A stretch of 64,000 nucleotides of DNA from contig CAWGET010000006.1 in NCBI GenBank assembly GCA_963821715.1, positions 124,001 to 188,000 on the forward strand, written 5' to 3'. The notes beneath the pieces are model-generated. The model saw only the letters and a program-made list of their open reading frames with translations, did no database searches and was not told the origin of the DNA. Source of the stretch: CAWGET01 sp963821715 (GTDB taxonomy: Bacteria; Bacteroidota; Ignavibacteria; Ignavibacteriales; Melioribacteraceae). Positions 52,494-60,244 of this stretch are shown one piece after another (positions within the stretch are counted from its first letter, which is position 1; the number at the start of each line of letters is the position of its first letter). Both the position numbers and the translations under genes were made by a program.

Positions 52494-53042
52494 CTAATCG
52501 TTCCATCTAAGTTTTGCGTCGATTATATCCTCTATGCGAAGCAAAGAATCTCGGATTTCCTCCATCACAGAATCACTATCATCTTTATGATGCGGCTCAT
52601 CTTTCTCAATCTTTAAATCCCGCTGTTCAAGAACTTTTTCTCTAAACTCCCTCGCTTTTCTTATTCCTATTAACTTTGCATCGGATGTTCCCTGCGGATT
52701 TGCCTGACCTGCAGTTTCAATACTTAAAATACAAATTCCGAACATTCTTAAAAGCGGACCTTCACGCAGTGTTAAATCCTGAATTTTATCTAAAGGTATT
52801 GTCTTCTCCACCCGGAATAAATATCCTTTTCGGAATTCTAACGTTCGCTCGGTCAGCAGGCATTTAAGGTTATCGTAATATTTTTTTGTTGCAAAAGTTC
52901 CCAATCCTAACAGCCAAAAAGGAATTAAGAGAATGCCGAAAACAGTTGCTACTAGAAAAAAGATTACGTAAATAAACAGATAAGTCTTAATTACTGGATG
53001 AAACTCCGCTTCCATTACTATTTTTTTTTGTTCGTTATTCAT
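52494..53042 (-). CDS. Bacterial PH-domain (bPH2) membrane protein
   Basis: A 182-residue protein with two adjacent membrane helices (about residues 18-50, TYLFIYVIFFLVATVFGILL then PFWLLGLGTFA). A bPH2/YdbS-type domain follows: CLLTERTLEFRKGYLFRVEK, IPLDKIQDLTLREGPLLRMFG and ILSIETAGQ. The last 50 residues are charged and probably helical. The function is unknown for the family. It is divergent from the small exported protein at 53131, with 88 bases between them. Confidence 0.8.
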   Translation of the reverse strand: MNNEQKKIVMEAEFHPVIKTYLFIYVIFFLVATVFGILLIPFWLLGLGTFATKKYYDNLKCLLTERTLEFRKGYLFRVEKTIPLDKIQDLTLREGPLLRMFGICILSIETAGQANPQGTSDAKLIGIRKAREFREKVLEQRDLKIEKDEPHHKDDSDSVMEEIRDSLLRIEDIIDAKLRWND

Positions 53043-53130
53043 TCTTCGCCTTTATTAATTACAAGTTGCAAATAATCAAATTTATTTATATTATTTTTCA
53101 TCACAAATCACATCCTATTGGAGGGCACAA

Positions 53131-53584
53131 ATGAAAAAAGTATCAATATTTTTTTCCACAGTTTTACTGTTTCTATTCTTCAGCAACATAAACGCTGAAG
53201 GCCAGGAATACTTGAAGCTTCAGACTAAATTTAAGAATTATTTTAATGAAATGAACCTTGAAGTAAAAAACGCTGAATCACCCGCGGAAAAAAGAGATAT
53301 TATTTCATCCTCATTAAACAGAATGAATAATGTTTTAGATAAAGCGGAACAAATTGCGGCAAAAACCGCAGAAGACAAAGCGTTTCTTGCTCAGATGAAA
53401 AGTGAAATAAATGACAAACTTGCAGAGCTTAATGGTGAAAATGGCTACGAAAAAGTGGCAGACGCCGACTCTGAACAACTTCGCTAATTACGTTCAGCAA
53501 AATATGGAACAAGCAGATAAATACGTAACTATCAGCCTTACAACGCTTCTTCTTGTTGTAATAGTAATTTTATTGGTAGCATAG
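53131..53584 (+). CDS. Small exported protein with C-terminal membrane anchor, frameshift near 53452
   Basis: An ATG at 53131, preceded by TTGGAGGG, starts a signal peptide (KKVSIFFSTVLLFLFFSNIN). A helical charged domain follows and the frame ends at 53487. The other frame carries on directly with PTLNNFANYVQQNMEQADKY and a membrane helix (TISLTTLLLVVIVILLVA), ending at TAG 53582-53584. Removing one A from the run AAAAA before GTGG (about 53450-53455) joins both into 150 residues. A protein that begins with a signal and ends with an anchor is a sensible product, so the extra A is probably an assembly error or recent mutation. The function is unknown. Confidence 0.6.
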
Positions 53585-53608
53585 ATTAACTTAATCAAAC
53601 CTTATCCC

Positions 53609-53639
53609 AAACCCTTCTCCTTAACCGGGAGAAGGGTTT
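53609..53639 (+). terminator. Terminator after the small exported protein
   Basis: AAACCCTTCTCC (53609-53620) pairs perfectly with GGAGAAGGGTTT (53628-53639) around a 7-base loop, 25 bases past the stop at 53584. The following T content is modest (CTATTGTG), so the call rests on the 12-bp stem and position. Confidence 0.7.
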
Positions 53640-53681
53640 CTATTGTGTGGAATATGAATTTAATCCAAGTATAAATTTTAT

Positions 53682-54696
53682 ATGACGAAAAAAACTCTTC
53701 CGATTTTAGCGCTCATTTTTTCCGCTCTGCTTGTTTCATGCAGCGGCGGTCGTAAAGCGCCAAACTTTGAAGTCCTTCCTGCAGACGAAATTAGATACTC
53801 TTTGATATTTTATATTCACGGTGACGGCGATTATTTATATCACGATGATAACGGCCGCGCATTGAACGCGGATGAAGAATCCCTTAAAAAAGCGGTTTCG
53901 GCCGCGGAAGAATTAAAAAACTCCGAAGTATTTATTTTTCATCAGAAACGGAAAAAGAATTTTCTTTTATTCTTCCGCAAAGACGATAAAGATCTTTATT
54001 ATTTCCGCGGAGGGAAAACTAATTACAAAAAATTCTTTCAAAACGGAAAAATCTAATATTTTTTTAGATGACGAAATTTCATTCATAAAACATAATTCTG
54101 CCGCAAAAGTTAGTCCGGATCTAAATTCAATTTTTCTATACTTCGGTCACCAACTGCCGGAAAATAAAGGAGAAATTTACGGTGCATCTTTTCCATATTT
54201 GGATATAAGTACAAAAACACTTTCAGGCGGATTGAAAAGTATAGCCGGACTTTTGGAAAAGGAAAAATTCGATATCACAATTCTTTCAACTTGCCTCGGA
54301 GGCACACCCGTTACAGCAAATGATTTTTTGCAATCGACGAGATACTTGATCGCTTCTCCGGAAGATCTGCATCTTTCATATATGAATATCGATTATCTGA
54401 AAAAATTAAATTCTTTAGAAAAGTTTAATCCTTTTGGTTTTTCAAAATCATTCGCTGAAAATTCTTTTGAAGAATTGAAAAACAATACAAATACTATAAT
54501 CTCCATCGCTGTTTACGATTTAGAAAAGTTGAACGGCAGATTGTCATCTTTAATGAATAAAAATATCTCCTGCGGCGAAGCAGCTGATTTCCTCTCAAAT
54601 ATCGAAGGAGTAGAAATTTATTTTCGCGCACCGAAATTCGGGAAAAGACAAAACGAAACTGAACACTCCGGCTGGAACTGCGCGGAAAAAGAATAA
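53682..54696 (+). pseudogene. Clostripain-like (C11-type) lipoprotein, frameshift near 54030
   Basis: The first frame (53682-54056) gives a lipoprotein signal (ILALIFSALLVSCSGG) and YSLIFYIHGDGDYLYHDDNG, like the first strand of C11 peptidases. The second frame, open from before 54060 to 54696, continues with SIFLYFGHQLPENKGEIYGA and DITILSTCLGGTPVTANDFL, where His and Cys sit as in the clostripain catalytic pair, then STRYLIASPED. Removing one A from the A6 run near 54030 joins them into about 337 residues. The lesion is of the same kind as in the gene just upstream. The peptidase assignment is by motif layout only. Confidence 0.6.
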
Positions 54697-54716
54697 ATTT
54701 TGATTTTTAATTCTTT

Positions 54717-54758
54717 AGCGCGAATTTAGTTATTCTTCGCGCTGCTCTTAATTTTTTT
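54717..54758 (+). terminator. Terminator between convergent genes
   Basis: AGCGCGAA (54717-54724) pairs with TTCGCGCT (54736-54743) and a T-rich stretch (AATTTTTTTT) follows on the plus strand, 20 bases past the C11-like gene. Confidence 0.75.
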
Positions 54759-54776
54759 TGGAACAATGCGGCAGAA

Positions 54777-55112
54777 TCACTCCCCACTTCTGTAAAATCT
54801 TATCTGCACTTTTTCTAAAGTGGCTAATCCTTCTTTCACCGCTTCATCAACAATCGGCATAAATTTTTCAATTTTTTCGAGTGTATCAACAATCTCAATT
54901 ATTATCGGCAGATCTTCGGAGAGTCGAAGGATTTTGGAAGTATGAATTCGGCTGTGCGCACCGAAACCTTCCAGTCCCCTAATTATAGTTGTTCCGGCAA
55001 GACCCGCTTCCCTCGCCTTTTTTACAATCCATTCGTAAAGTGGAATTCCTTCACACTTGTCGCTTTCGCCGATAAAAACTCTTAGCAAATGACCTTCTTG
55101 AGGAAGAACCAT
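54777..55112 (-). CDS. DUF190 family protein
   Basis: A 111-residue protein of the PII-like DUF190 family: GHLLRVFIGESDKCEGIPLY, VKKAREAGLAGTTIIRGLEG and LPIIIEIVDTLEKIEKFMPI. Members are often encoded beside crcB, as here (gap of 9 bases), and may regulate or sense on behalf of the fluoride channel; direct evidence is lacking. It is the second gene of the pair. Confidence 0.9.
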   Translation of the reverse strand: MVLPQEGHLLRVFIGESDKCEGIPLYEWIVKKAREAGLAGTTIIRGLEGFGAHSRIHTSKILRLSEDLPIIIEIVDTLEKIEKFMPIVDEAVKEGLATLEKVQIRFYRSGE

Positions 55113-55121
55113 TTTATTCTC

Positions 55122-55502
55122 CTAAATTAATCGAGCTAAAATTACTCCGGCCCAAACTGCGAGCAAACCGAAAAAAATGTGAGCCGCCAAATTAGATATG
55201 GCGGGAATTATTGAACCGTCTCTGATCAAATTAAAAACTTCGAGACCAAAAGTAGAAAATGTTGTGAAACTGCCAAGAAATCCTATAAAAATAAGCAGAC
55301 GAATTTCCGGATTGAAAATTTGTTTTAGTTCTGATAGTTCGGCAAGAAACCCGATCGCGAGGCATCCGGCAACATTAACGGCCAAAGTGCCATAAGGGAA
55401 ATATGAATTCTCGAAAGAACGCAAAACCCAGCCGCTAACCGCGTAGCGGGAAACCGCTCCGAAAAATCCGCCCAACCCGATAATTAATATTTTTAATATC
55501 AT
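55122..55502 (-). CDS. crcB: Fluoride channel CrcB/Fluc
   Basis: A 126-residue four-helix membrane protein that lets fluoride leave the cell as a dual-topology dimer. Motifs are GLGGFFGAVSRYAVSGWV, FPYGTLAVNVAGCLAIGFLAE with the pore asparagine, and FIGFLGSFTTFSTFGLE with the phenylalanine box and the central sodium-site glycine-threonine region. One copy is present. I looked for a fluoride riboswitch in 55503-55600 and did not find the consensus. Confidence 0.95.
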   Translation of the reverse strand: MILKILIIGLGGFFGAVSRYAVSGWVLRSFENSYFPYGTLAVNVAGCLAIGFLAELSELKQIFNPEIRLLIFIGFLGSFTTFSTFGLEVFNLIRDGSIIPAISNLAAHIFFGLLAVWAGVILARLI

Positions 55503-55753
55503 AAATATTTTTACTGAAAGTTAATAATAGAAACTTACAAAGAAAAAATAGAATTTTCAGAAACACACTGTTTTAAAATCATTAAAGCAAAAACTTTTTA
55601 CTATTTCATTCGTCAAAATATCATAATAAAAGTTATAGTCTTTTTGCGGATATCCCGTATTTAGTCTATTAACTTCATTTCACAAATTCAAACCACATTT
55701 TGAAGAACTTTTATGTTCTGACATTTCTTTAACTAACCTTCATTGGGGGAATT

Positions 55754-57214
55754 ATGAAACAAAAAAAATCAATTAATCTACTCATTTTATTGATGGCGCT
55801 AATGCTTTTTGGTGGCGTAAGCATTTTTGCAGAAGATCAAATACCAATTACAACAAAATCGGATCAGGCAAAGGAATATTATCTTCAGGCAAGAGATTTA
55901 GCGGAAAGGCTGCGTGGTCAGGAATCGCTTCAGTATTACAATAAAGCAATCGAGGAGGATCCGGGTTTCGCGCTTGCTTATCTTAACAGAGCTTTTAACC
56001 AAAATAGTTTTAAAGCATTTATCCAGGATTTGAATAAAGCAGTCGCGCTCTCAATTAACGTTTCCGAAGGAGAACGTTTACAAATTCTTGCCGCCGAAGC
56101 CGGAGTAAATGCGAATCCCCAAAAACAGAAACAATATATCGAAAAACTTGTGGGAATGTATCCAGAAGATGAAAGAGCGCATAATTTATACGCACAATTT
56201 TTCTTTGGTCAGCAGGAAGATGAGAAAGCGATTGAAGCATACAAAAAAGCGATCGGGTTGAATCCCGAATTTTCTCCGCCTTATAATCAAATAGGATACG
56301 CTTACAGAAATTTAAAAAAGTATGAAGAAGCGGAAAAAGCTTTTCTAAAATATATTGAATTGATTCCAAATGATCCGAATCCTTACGATTCTTACGCGGA
56401 GCTTCAGTTAAAAATGGGTAATTACGATAAATCGATGACCTATTACAAAAAAGCTTTGGCGCAGAATGAAGATTTCACGGCTTCCCGATATGGATTAGCC
56501 GCTAACTATATCTACTTAGAAAATTATCCGGAAGCGAGGCGGGTTTTGCAGAAACTTTACGATACGGCTAAAAATGACGGACAAAGGAGAACCGCTTTGT
56601 TCGGAATTGCCTGCTCTTATATCGATGAAGGAGATATGGATGAAGCCGTAAAGATGATAGAAAAACAATATAAGATTGCGGAAAAGAATAAGGACTTCGG
56701 ACAAATGTCCAACGATTTATTTAATATAGCTACCATCCATTTTGAAATGGAAAATTACGATAAGGCTATGGAAGAATTCCAAAAATCAGTCGCTATGTTC
56801 GAAAAGACTTCGGCGGATGAATCTTTAAAAGAAAATGCCAGAATGGGATATCTTTATAACGAAGCTGCAAACGCAATGAAGAATAAAGATTTCAAAACAG
56901 CTGAATACAAATCCGATGAATTTTTGAACGGTGCTGCTAAAATTAACAATCCTAATCAGATACGTTTAGCTCACCAATTAAAAGCTATTGTTTTGTTAGA
57001 GGAGAGAAATGCTGCCGATTGCCTGACACATTTAAAAAAGGCGAATCTGCAAAATCCGTATAATTTGTACAGAATGGCTGAAGCGTATAGTATAAAAGGC
57101 GATAAGAAAAAAGCGAAGGAATATTATACCGAAGCTAAAAACTTTAATGCGCTGCCGAATATAAATTCTTCGTTTGCAAGATACAGAGCAAAACAAATGC
57201 TGGCTTCTTTATAA
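55754..57214 (+). CDS. Exported tetratricopeptide-repeat protein
   Basis: A 486-residue protein with a signal peptide (INLLILLMALMLFGGVSIFA). At least eight TPR units follow, for example SLQYYNKAIEEDPGFALAYL, DEKAIEAYKKAIGLNPEFSP, YEEAEKAFLKYIELIPNDPN, YDKSMTYYKKALAQNEDFTA and YDKAMEEFQKSVAMFEKTSA. It probably works in the periplasm as a protein-binding scaffold. It is a single gene with TTGGGGG before the ATG; the 250 bases before it hold no gene. Confidence 0.85.
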   Translation: MKQKKSINLLILLMALMLFGGVSIFAEDQIPITTKSDQAKEYYLQARDLAERLRGQESLQYYNKAIEEDPGFALAYLNRAFNQNSFKAFIQDLNKAVALSINVSEGERLQILAAEAGVNANPQKQKQYIEKLVGMYPEDERAHNLYAQFFFGQQEDEKAIEAYKKAIGLNPEFSPPYNQIGYAYRNLKKYEEAEKAFLKYIELIPNDPNPYDSYAELQLKMGNYDKSMTYYKKALAQNEDFTASRYGLAANYIYLENYPEARRVLQKLYDTAKNDGQRRTALFGIACSYIDEGDMDEAVKMIEKQYKIAEKNKDFGQMSNDLFNIATIHFEMENYDKAMEEFQKSVAMFEKTSADESLKENARMGYLYNEAANAMKNKDFKTAEYKSDEFLNGAAKINNPNQIRLAHQLKAIVLLEERNAADCLTHLKKANLQNPYNLYRMAEAYSIKGDKKKAKEYYTEAKNFNALPNINSSFARYRAKQMLASL

Positions 57215-57235
57215 CATTAAATTTCTGTTTTGAAA

Positions 57236-57265
57236 GCAGGGACAAGTCGCGCGATTTGTTCCTGC
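57236..57265 (+). terminator. Hairpin after the exported TPR gene
   Basis: GCAGGGACAA (57236-57245) pairs with TTGTTCCTGC (57256-57265) with one G-T pair and is followed by AATTAATTTTT, 22 bases past the stop codon. Probably a terminator. Confidence 0.6.
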
Positions 57266-57340
57266 AATTAATTTTTGAGATTTTTTTAGCTTCCTTTAAG
57301 AAGAAGTAACATCCTGCCACATAGCGGAAAAAGTTACTTT

Positions 57341-57838
57341 TTATCTGCACGCTTTATAAAATAAAGTATCCGAAGAATCTAGACTAAAAACAAATATTTT
57401 ATAATGCTCAAAACTTTGTGAATTTAATCCATTTGCAATTTGTAGAATCCAGGCATCTTCATTTTCATATTTTGCTCTTTCTGCGTAAGTCGGGATAGCC
57501 AATAAATTTTGCTCGTCACATCCTGATTTTTTTAATATTTCATCAAATTCTCCAACGCTCTCGCCAAGTCCGGAAATTTCTTTTTTAATATATTCCAAAA
57601 GATCTTCTCTCATATCTTCAGAATATTTACCGGAATAAGCTTGATTCATTTTTTCATGTATTTCGGTTTTGGGGAAAGTAGAACTAATGAGTTGTTGAGT
57701 ATAATTTGTTGAAGTTTTTTTAATAATTGGTTTTGCCGGAAGATCTTCATCGGATTCAGTTAGTGAATCACAACCGGATAAAAAACTAATAAACAGAAAA
57801 ATTAAGAAATTTGAAATTATTATATTTCTCATTTTCAA
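57341..57838 (-). CDS. Lipoprotein of unknown function
   Basis: A 165-residue protein with a lipoprotein signal (NFLIFLFISFLSGCDSLTES, Cys near residue 23). The mature part is helical and charged (KMNQAYSGKYSEDMREDLLE, GLGESVGEFDEILKKSGCDE) with a C-terminal strand region ending DSSDTLFYKACR. I do not recognise a family. It opens the accessory tract at the right end of the window. Confidence 0.65.
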   Translation of the reverse strand: MKMRNIIISNFLIFLFISFLSGCDSLTESDEDLPAKPIIKKTSTNYTQQLISSTFPKTEIHEKMNQAYSGKYSEDMREDLLEYIKKEISGLGESVGEFDEILKKSGCDEQNLLAIPTYAERAKYENEDAWILQIANGLNSQSFEHYKIFVFSLDSSDTLFYKACR

Positions 57839-57860
57839 CCCTAATTAATTTTGTAAACTA

Positions 57861-58006
57861 ACGGTGTTATCGTTAACCCTCTGGCCAACTTGCCTAGCGA
57901 AATCCGAAGGACGAAAACGAACCGCTTGTATCCCGAAGGAACTCCTTCGGAGAAAAACCCAAAGCCAAAAATTAAGCTGTAGGCGCTTAAATTAACTAGC
58001 AAGGCC
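57861..58006. repeat. Structured intergenic element with nested inverted repeats (possible attC-like site)
   Basis: Outer arms GGCCAACTTGCCTAG (57883-57897) and CTAGCAAGGCC (57996-58006) are inverted with a small gap. Inside lies a perfect palindrome, CCGAAGGA AC TCCTTCGG (57933-57950). To the left TAACG and CGTTA (about 57860-57875) form a further small hairpin. It fills most of the space between the lipoprotein and the alpha/beta hydrolase genes. The nested architecture recalls integron attC sites, but the core heptamers are not clear here. Confidence 0.4.
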
Positions 58007-58041
58007 GAAGGTAAAATAATTTTTTAACAGAACCAATTTAT

Positions 58042-58929
58042 TTATGTGGCTTTATTTGTTTTTTCATTTTCTATATATCTAATAGCTTCCTTTAAAAGTA
58101 TATTAAATTTCTCAGGTTTTTCCAACATTGGAAAATGCCCGGTTTCTTCTATGTAAAAAAGTTTATAGTTCTTCATATGCTTTCGATTAGCTTCTAGGTT
58201 TGTTGGCCAAAGCTTAGCATTTATAGAAACAATAGGAATATTTATTTTTTCAAAAACTTGAGAAGCCTCACCATTAACATATTGCCCTATGTAGTTACGA
58301 AAAGCGCTTAAGGCAATGTCTCTTGGGGCGGAAGACATATCTTCCTTGATCCAGTAAATTAATTTTTTATCTGTTTCTTTAGGAAACATAGATAAAACAA
58401 ATCCTTGTGCTGCATTCATAAAATTATTTTCAAAAGGTTCAATCATTTCATCAAACGCTTTTGGGGATAATTTTTCCTCAACATTTTGGTAAGTATCTAC
58501 CCCTATAATAGAGATAATCCTTTTAGGCATCAGTCGAGATGTTTCTGCTATTATGCTTCCACCCATTGAGTGACCGACCAAAATAGCTCTGTTTATATTT
58601 TCTCTATCAATAACTGCTTTTATATCCTCAGCAAAAGATAACATTGTATAATCAGTTCTACTTAATGAAGAATTACCATGTCCGGCAATGTCGATTGTAA
58701 TCACTTGATATTCTTTTGAAAATACAGATGTCTGATTCTTCCAGTAACGACTATCACAACTCCAACCGTGAATAAAAATTAGTGAAGTTTTTCCTATTCC
58801 ATATACATTGTAAGCGATTCGAGCAGAATCGCTGGAAATAGCTATCTCATACCTAACATCAACAGTTCTATTTGTGCATCCTAATAATAGAAAAACAGCA
58901 AATAATATTGTTAAAAAACCCTTTTTCAT
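58042..58929 (-). CDS. Alpha/beta hydrolase lipoprotein
   Basis: A 295-residue hydrolase with a lipoprotein signal (FLTILFAVFLLLGCTNRTVD). The oxyanion region is SLIFIHGWSCDSRYWKNQ, the nucleophile serine is in AILVGHSMGGSIIAE, the acid is probably the aspartate in the later IPIVSINAKLW region, and the catalytic histidine is in IEETGHFPMLEKPEKF. The substrate is unknown. Between it and the VapC gene (58930-59203) are about 270 bases with a small hairpin (CCCGA/TCGGG, 58975-58988) and no gene. Confidence 0.88.
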   Translation of the reverse strand: MKKGFLTILFAVFLLLGCTNRTVDVRYEIAISSDSARIAYNVYGIGKTSLIFIHGWSCDSRYWKNQTSVFSKEYQVITIDIAGHGNSSLSRTDYTMLSFAEDIKAVIDRENINRAILVGHSMGGSIIAETSRLMPKRIISIIGVDTYQNVEEKLSPKAFDEMIEPFENNFMNAAQGFVLSMFPKETDKKLIYWIKEDMSSAPRDIALSAFRNYIGQYVNGEASQVFEKINIPIVSINAKLWPTNLEANRKHMKNYKLFYIEETGHFPMLEKPEKFNILLKEAIRYIENEKTNKAT

Positions 58930-59203
58930 TTTTTCTTCCTTTTTTTACAGACGGCATTGCAATTAAACCGCTGCCCCGAGTAATCGGGACATCTATCATA
59001 TTATTTGATAGAGAGTCCGGAAAGAGGTTTGGTTGCCTGTCCGCCTTTGGCGTGATCTTACAGTAATCCATTCGATATTATGGCATAAACTTTAGCATTA
59101 GATTTTTCTAATCAGAATTAAATGAACTTTTACAATTTTTATTGTTCACGAATACTTTATTCACTCGACTTTTTACTTATTAAAGATGTTATAAACCGTT
59201 TTT

Positions 59204-59638
59204 TTACACTGTATTCACCTTGAGTTGTGTACCATTGACTAACTTTAAAAAATCTTTTGTGTTCAATGTTATTATCTCATCCGCTTTCGCATTTAATGCA
59301 CATTCTACAATTAGTGCATCATAAACAATTCCACCAGAGAAGTTGGAATTACTCATTTTTTCAATTAATCGAAAGTAATCCTTATCTGTTAAATAAATAA
59401 TTTCTGCAATATTCTTGATATTATTTTCTATCAAATGTTTTCCAATTTCAGGTGTGATTTTCGGTTTGAAAGGAGCACTTGTCAAGACACTATATATTTC
59501 TAATATAGTGTGTGATGAAACCAACATTTCAAATTCTTTATGTTTCGCTTTAAGTAAAAATGATAAGGCAGGTTTATGTTTTGGATGTGATTCAACAAAA
59601 GCTGCTATTAAGACAGAACTATCAAATAATATTTTCAA
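59204..59638 (-). CDS. vapC: PIN-domain toxin (VapC-like)
   Basis: A 144-residue PIN-domain protein. The first acidic residue is in MKILFDSSVLIAAFVESHP (Asp6), the glutamate in HTILEIYSVLTS, and later acids in GGIVYDALIVECALNAKAD and IITLNTKDFL. It overlaps the AbrB-type antitoxin gene by 4 bases. Just after its stop the minus strand reads TTATAAC (59194-59188), the heptamer that also follows the T9SS gene. Confidence 0.88.
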   Translation of the reverse strand: MKILFDSSVLIAAFVESHPKHKPALSFLLKAKHKEFEMLVSSHTILEIYSVLTSAPFKPKITPEIGKHLIENNIKNIAEIIYLTDKDYFRLIEKMSNSNFSGGIVYDALIVECALNAKADEIITLNTKDFLKLVNGTQLKVNTV

Positions 59639-59901
59639 TCTTTTTCCTCACTTGTAAGTAATTTCCTCATCCGCTTATTTCTATCAGATCTAATCAAATC
59701 ACTTCTTTTTTTCTCTAACTTACCAGTGAAAACAAGTATTCCATCTCTATTTACAATTGGTGTTTTTTCTTTAACTAACTCTATAACTATTCGTTTATTA
59801 TCTTCAGAGATATTTAGAGCAGTTTCAGAGTTTATGCCCAAATGTTCACGAAGTCTTTTAGGAATTATTACGCGACCAAATTTATCTAATGTTGTTATCA
59901 T
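59635..59901 (-). CDS. AbrB/MazE-type antitoxin
   Basis: An 88-residue protein with an N-terminal SpoVT-AbrB swapped-hairpin DNA-binding domain (MITTLDKFGRVIIPKRLREHLGI, shown in part as TTLDKFGRVIIPKRLREHLG). A basic C-terminal tail (KLEKKRSDLIRSDRNKRMRK) probably binds the toxin. It precedes and overlaps the PIN toxin gene, forming a toxin-antitoxin module different in type from the one at 37.1-37.7 kb. Confidence 0.88.
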   Translation of the reverse strand: MITTLDKFGRVIIPKRLREHLGINSETALNISEDNKRIVIELVKEKTPIVNRDGILVFTGKLEKKRSDLIRSDRNKRMRKLLTSEEKD

Positions 59902-59966
59902 AGTTTCCTCATTTTTATTTTTGGCAATTTACTTTATTATTTTGCCATTATCAATTTTTATGAGGT

Positions 59967-60020
59967 TTATAACGAAGTTGTGCCTAAGCTGCTGCCCATA
60001 ACAGCAATCTCGAGTTATAA
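59967..60020. repeat. Inverted TTATAAC...GTTATAA element (attC-like)
   Basis: TTATAAC (59967-59973) and GTTATAA (60014-60020) are exact inverted heptamers. Between them TGCTG (59990-59994) pairs with CAGCA (60002-60006). This gives a two-part stem of about 54 bases, the general plan of a short attC site, although the two spacers are unequal (16 and 7 bases). It lies 66 bases upstream of the AbrB gene in the 343-base gap 59902-60244, which holds no gene. Confidence 0.4.
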
Positions 60021-60199
60021 CTGCTCATGCTAACATTTATGCAAATTATGCTTAATTTTTGTCGTAAACATTGTTTGCTGGTTTACTTTATAAACTACTT
60101 ATCAATAAATATAATTAAAGTTTACTTTTTGGTTAACTGGTACCCAGCCAAAGTTTAGAAAGCGATTTAAGCTTACACTTCAATGTGAGACAACTTCCC

Positions 60200-60240
60200 G
60201 CCCAACGACAACGGCGTTCGATTTGAGCGCCTGGTTATAA
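60200..60240 (-). repeat. attC-like recombination site at the 3' end of the T9SS cargo gene
   Basis: Read on the minus strand, 4 bases after the stop codon at 60245, the order is TTATAAC (60240-60234), GGCGCTC (60231-60225), loop AAATC, GAACGCC (60219-60213), then GTTGGGC (60206-60200). The inner arms pair over 7 bp with one G-T pair. The last heptamer fits the GTTRRRY core at which integron integrases cut, and the first has the AAC of the partner core. The arrangement stop codon, R'', L'', L', R' is that of a gene cassette. No integrase is in the window. Confidence 0.5.
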
Positions 60241-60244
60241 GGCG

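Noticed and set aside
55503..55753. Fluoride riboswitch upstream of crcB
   Set aside because: On the minus strand the short leader is AT-rich and lacks the conserved riboswitch core; none could be supported.
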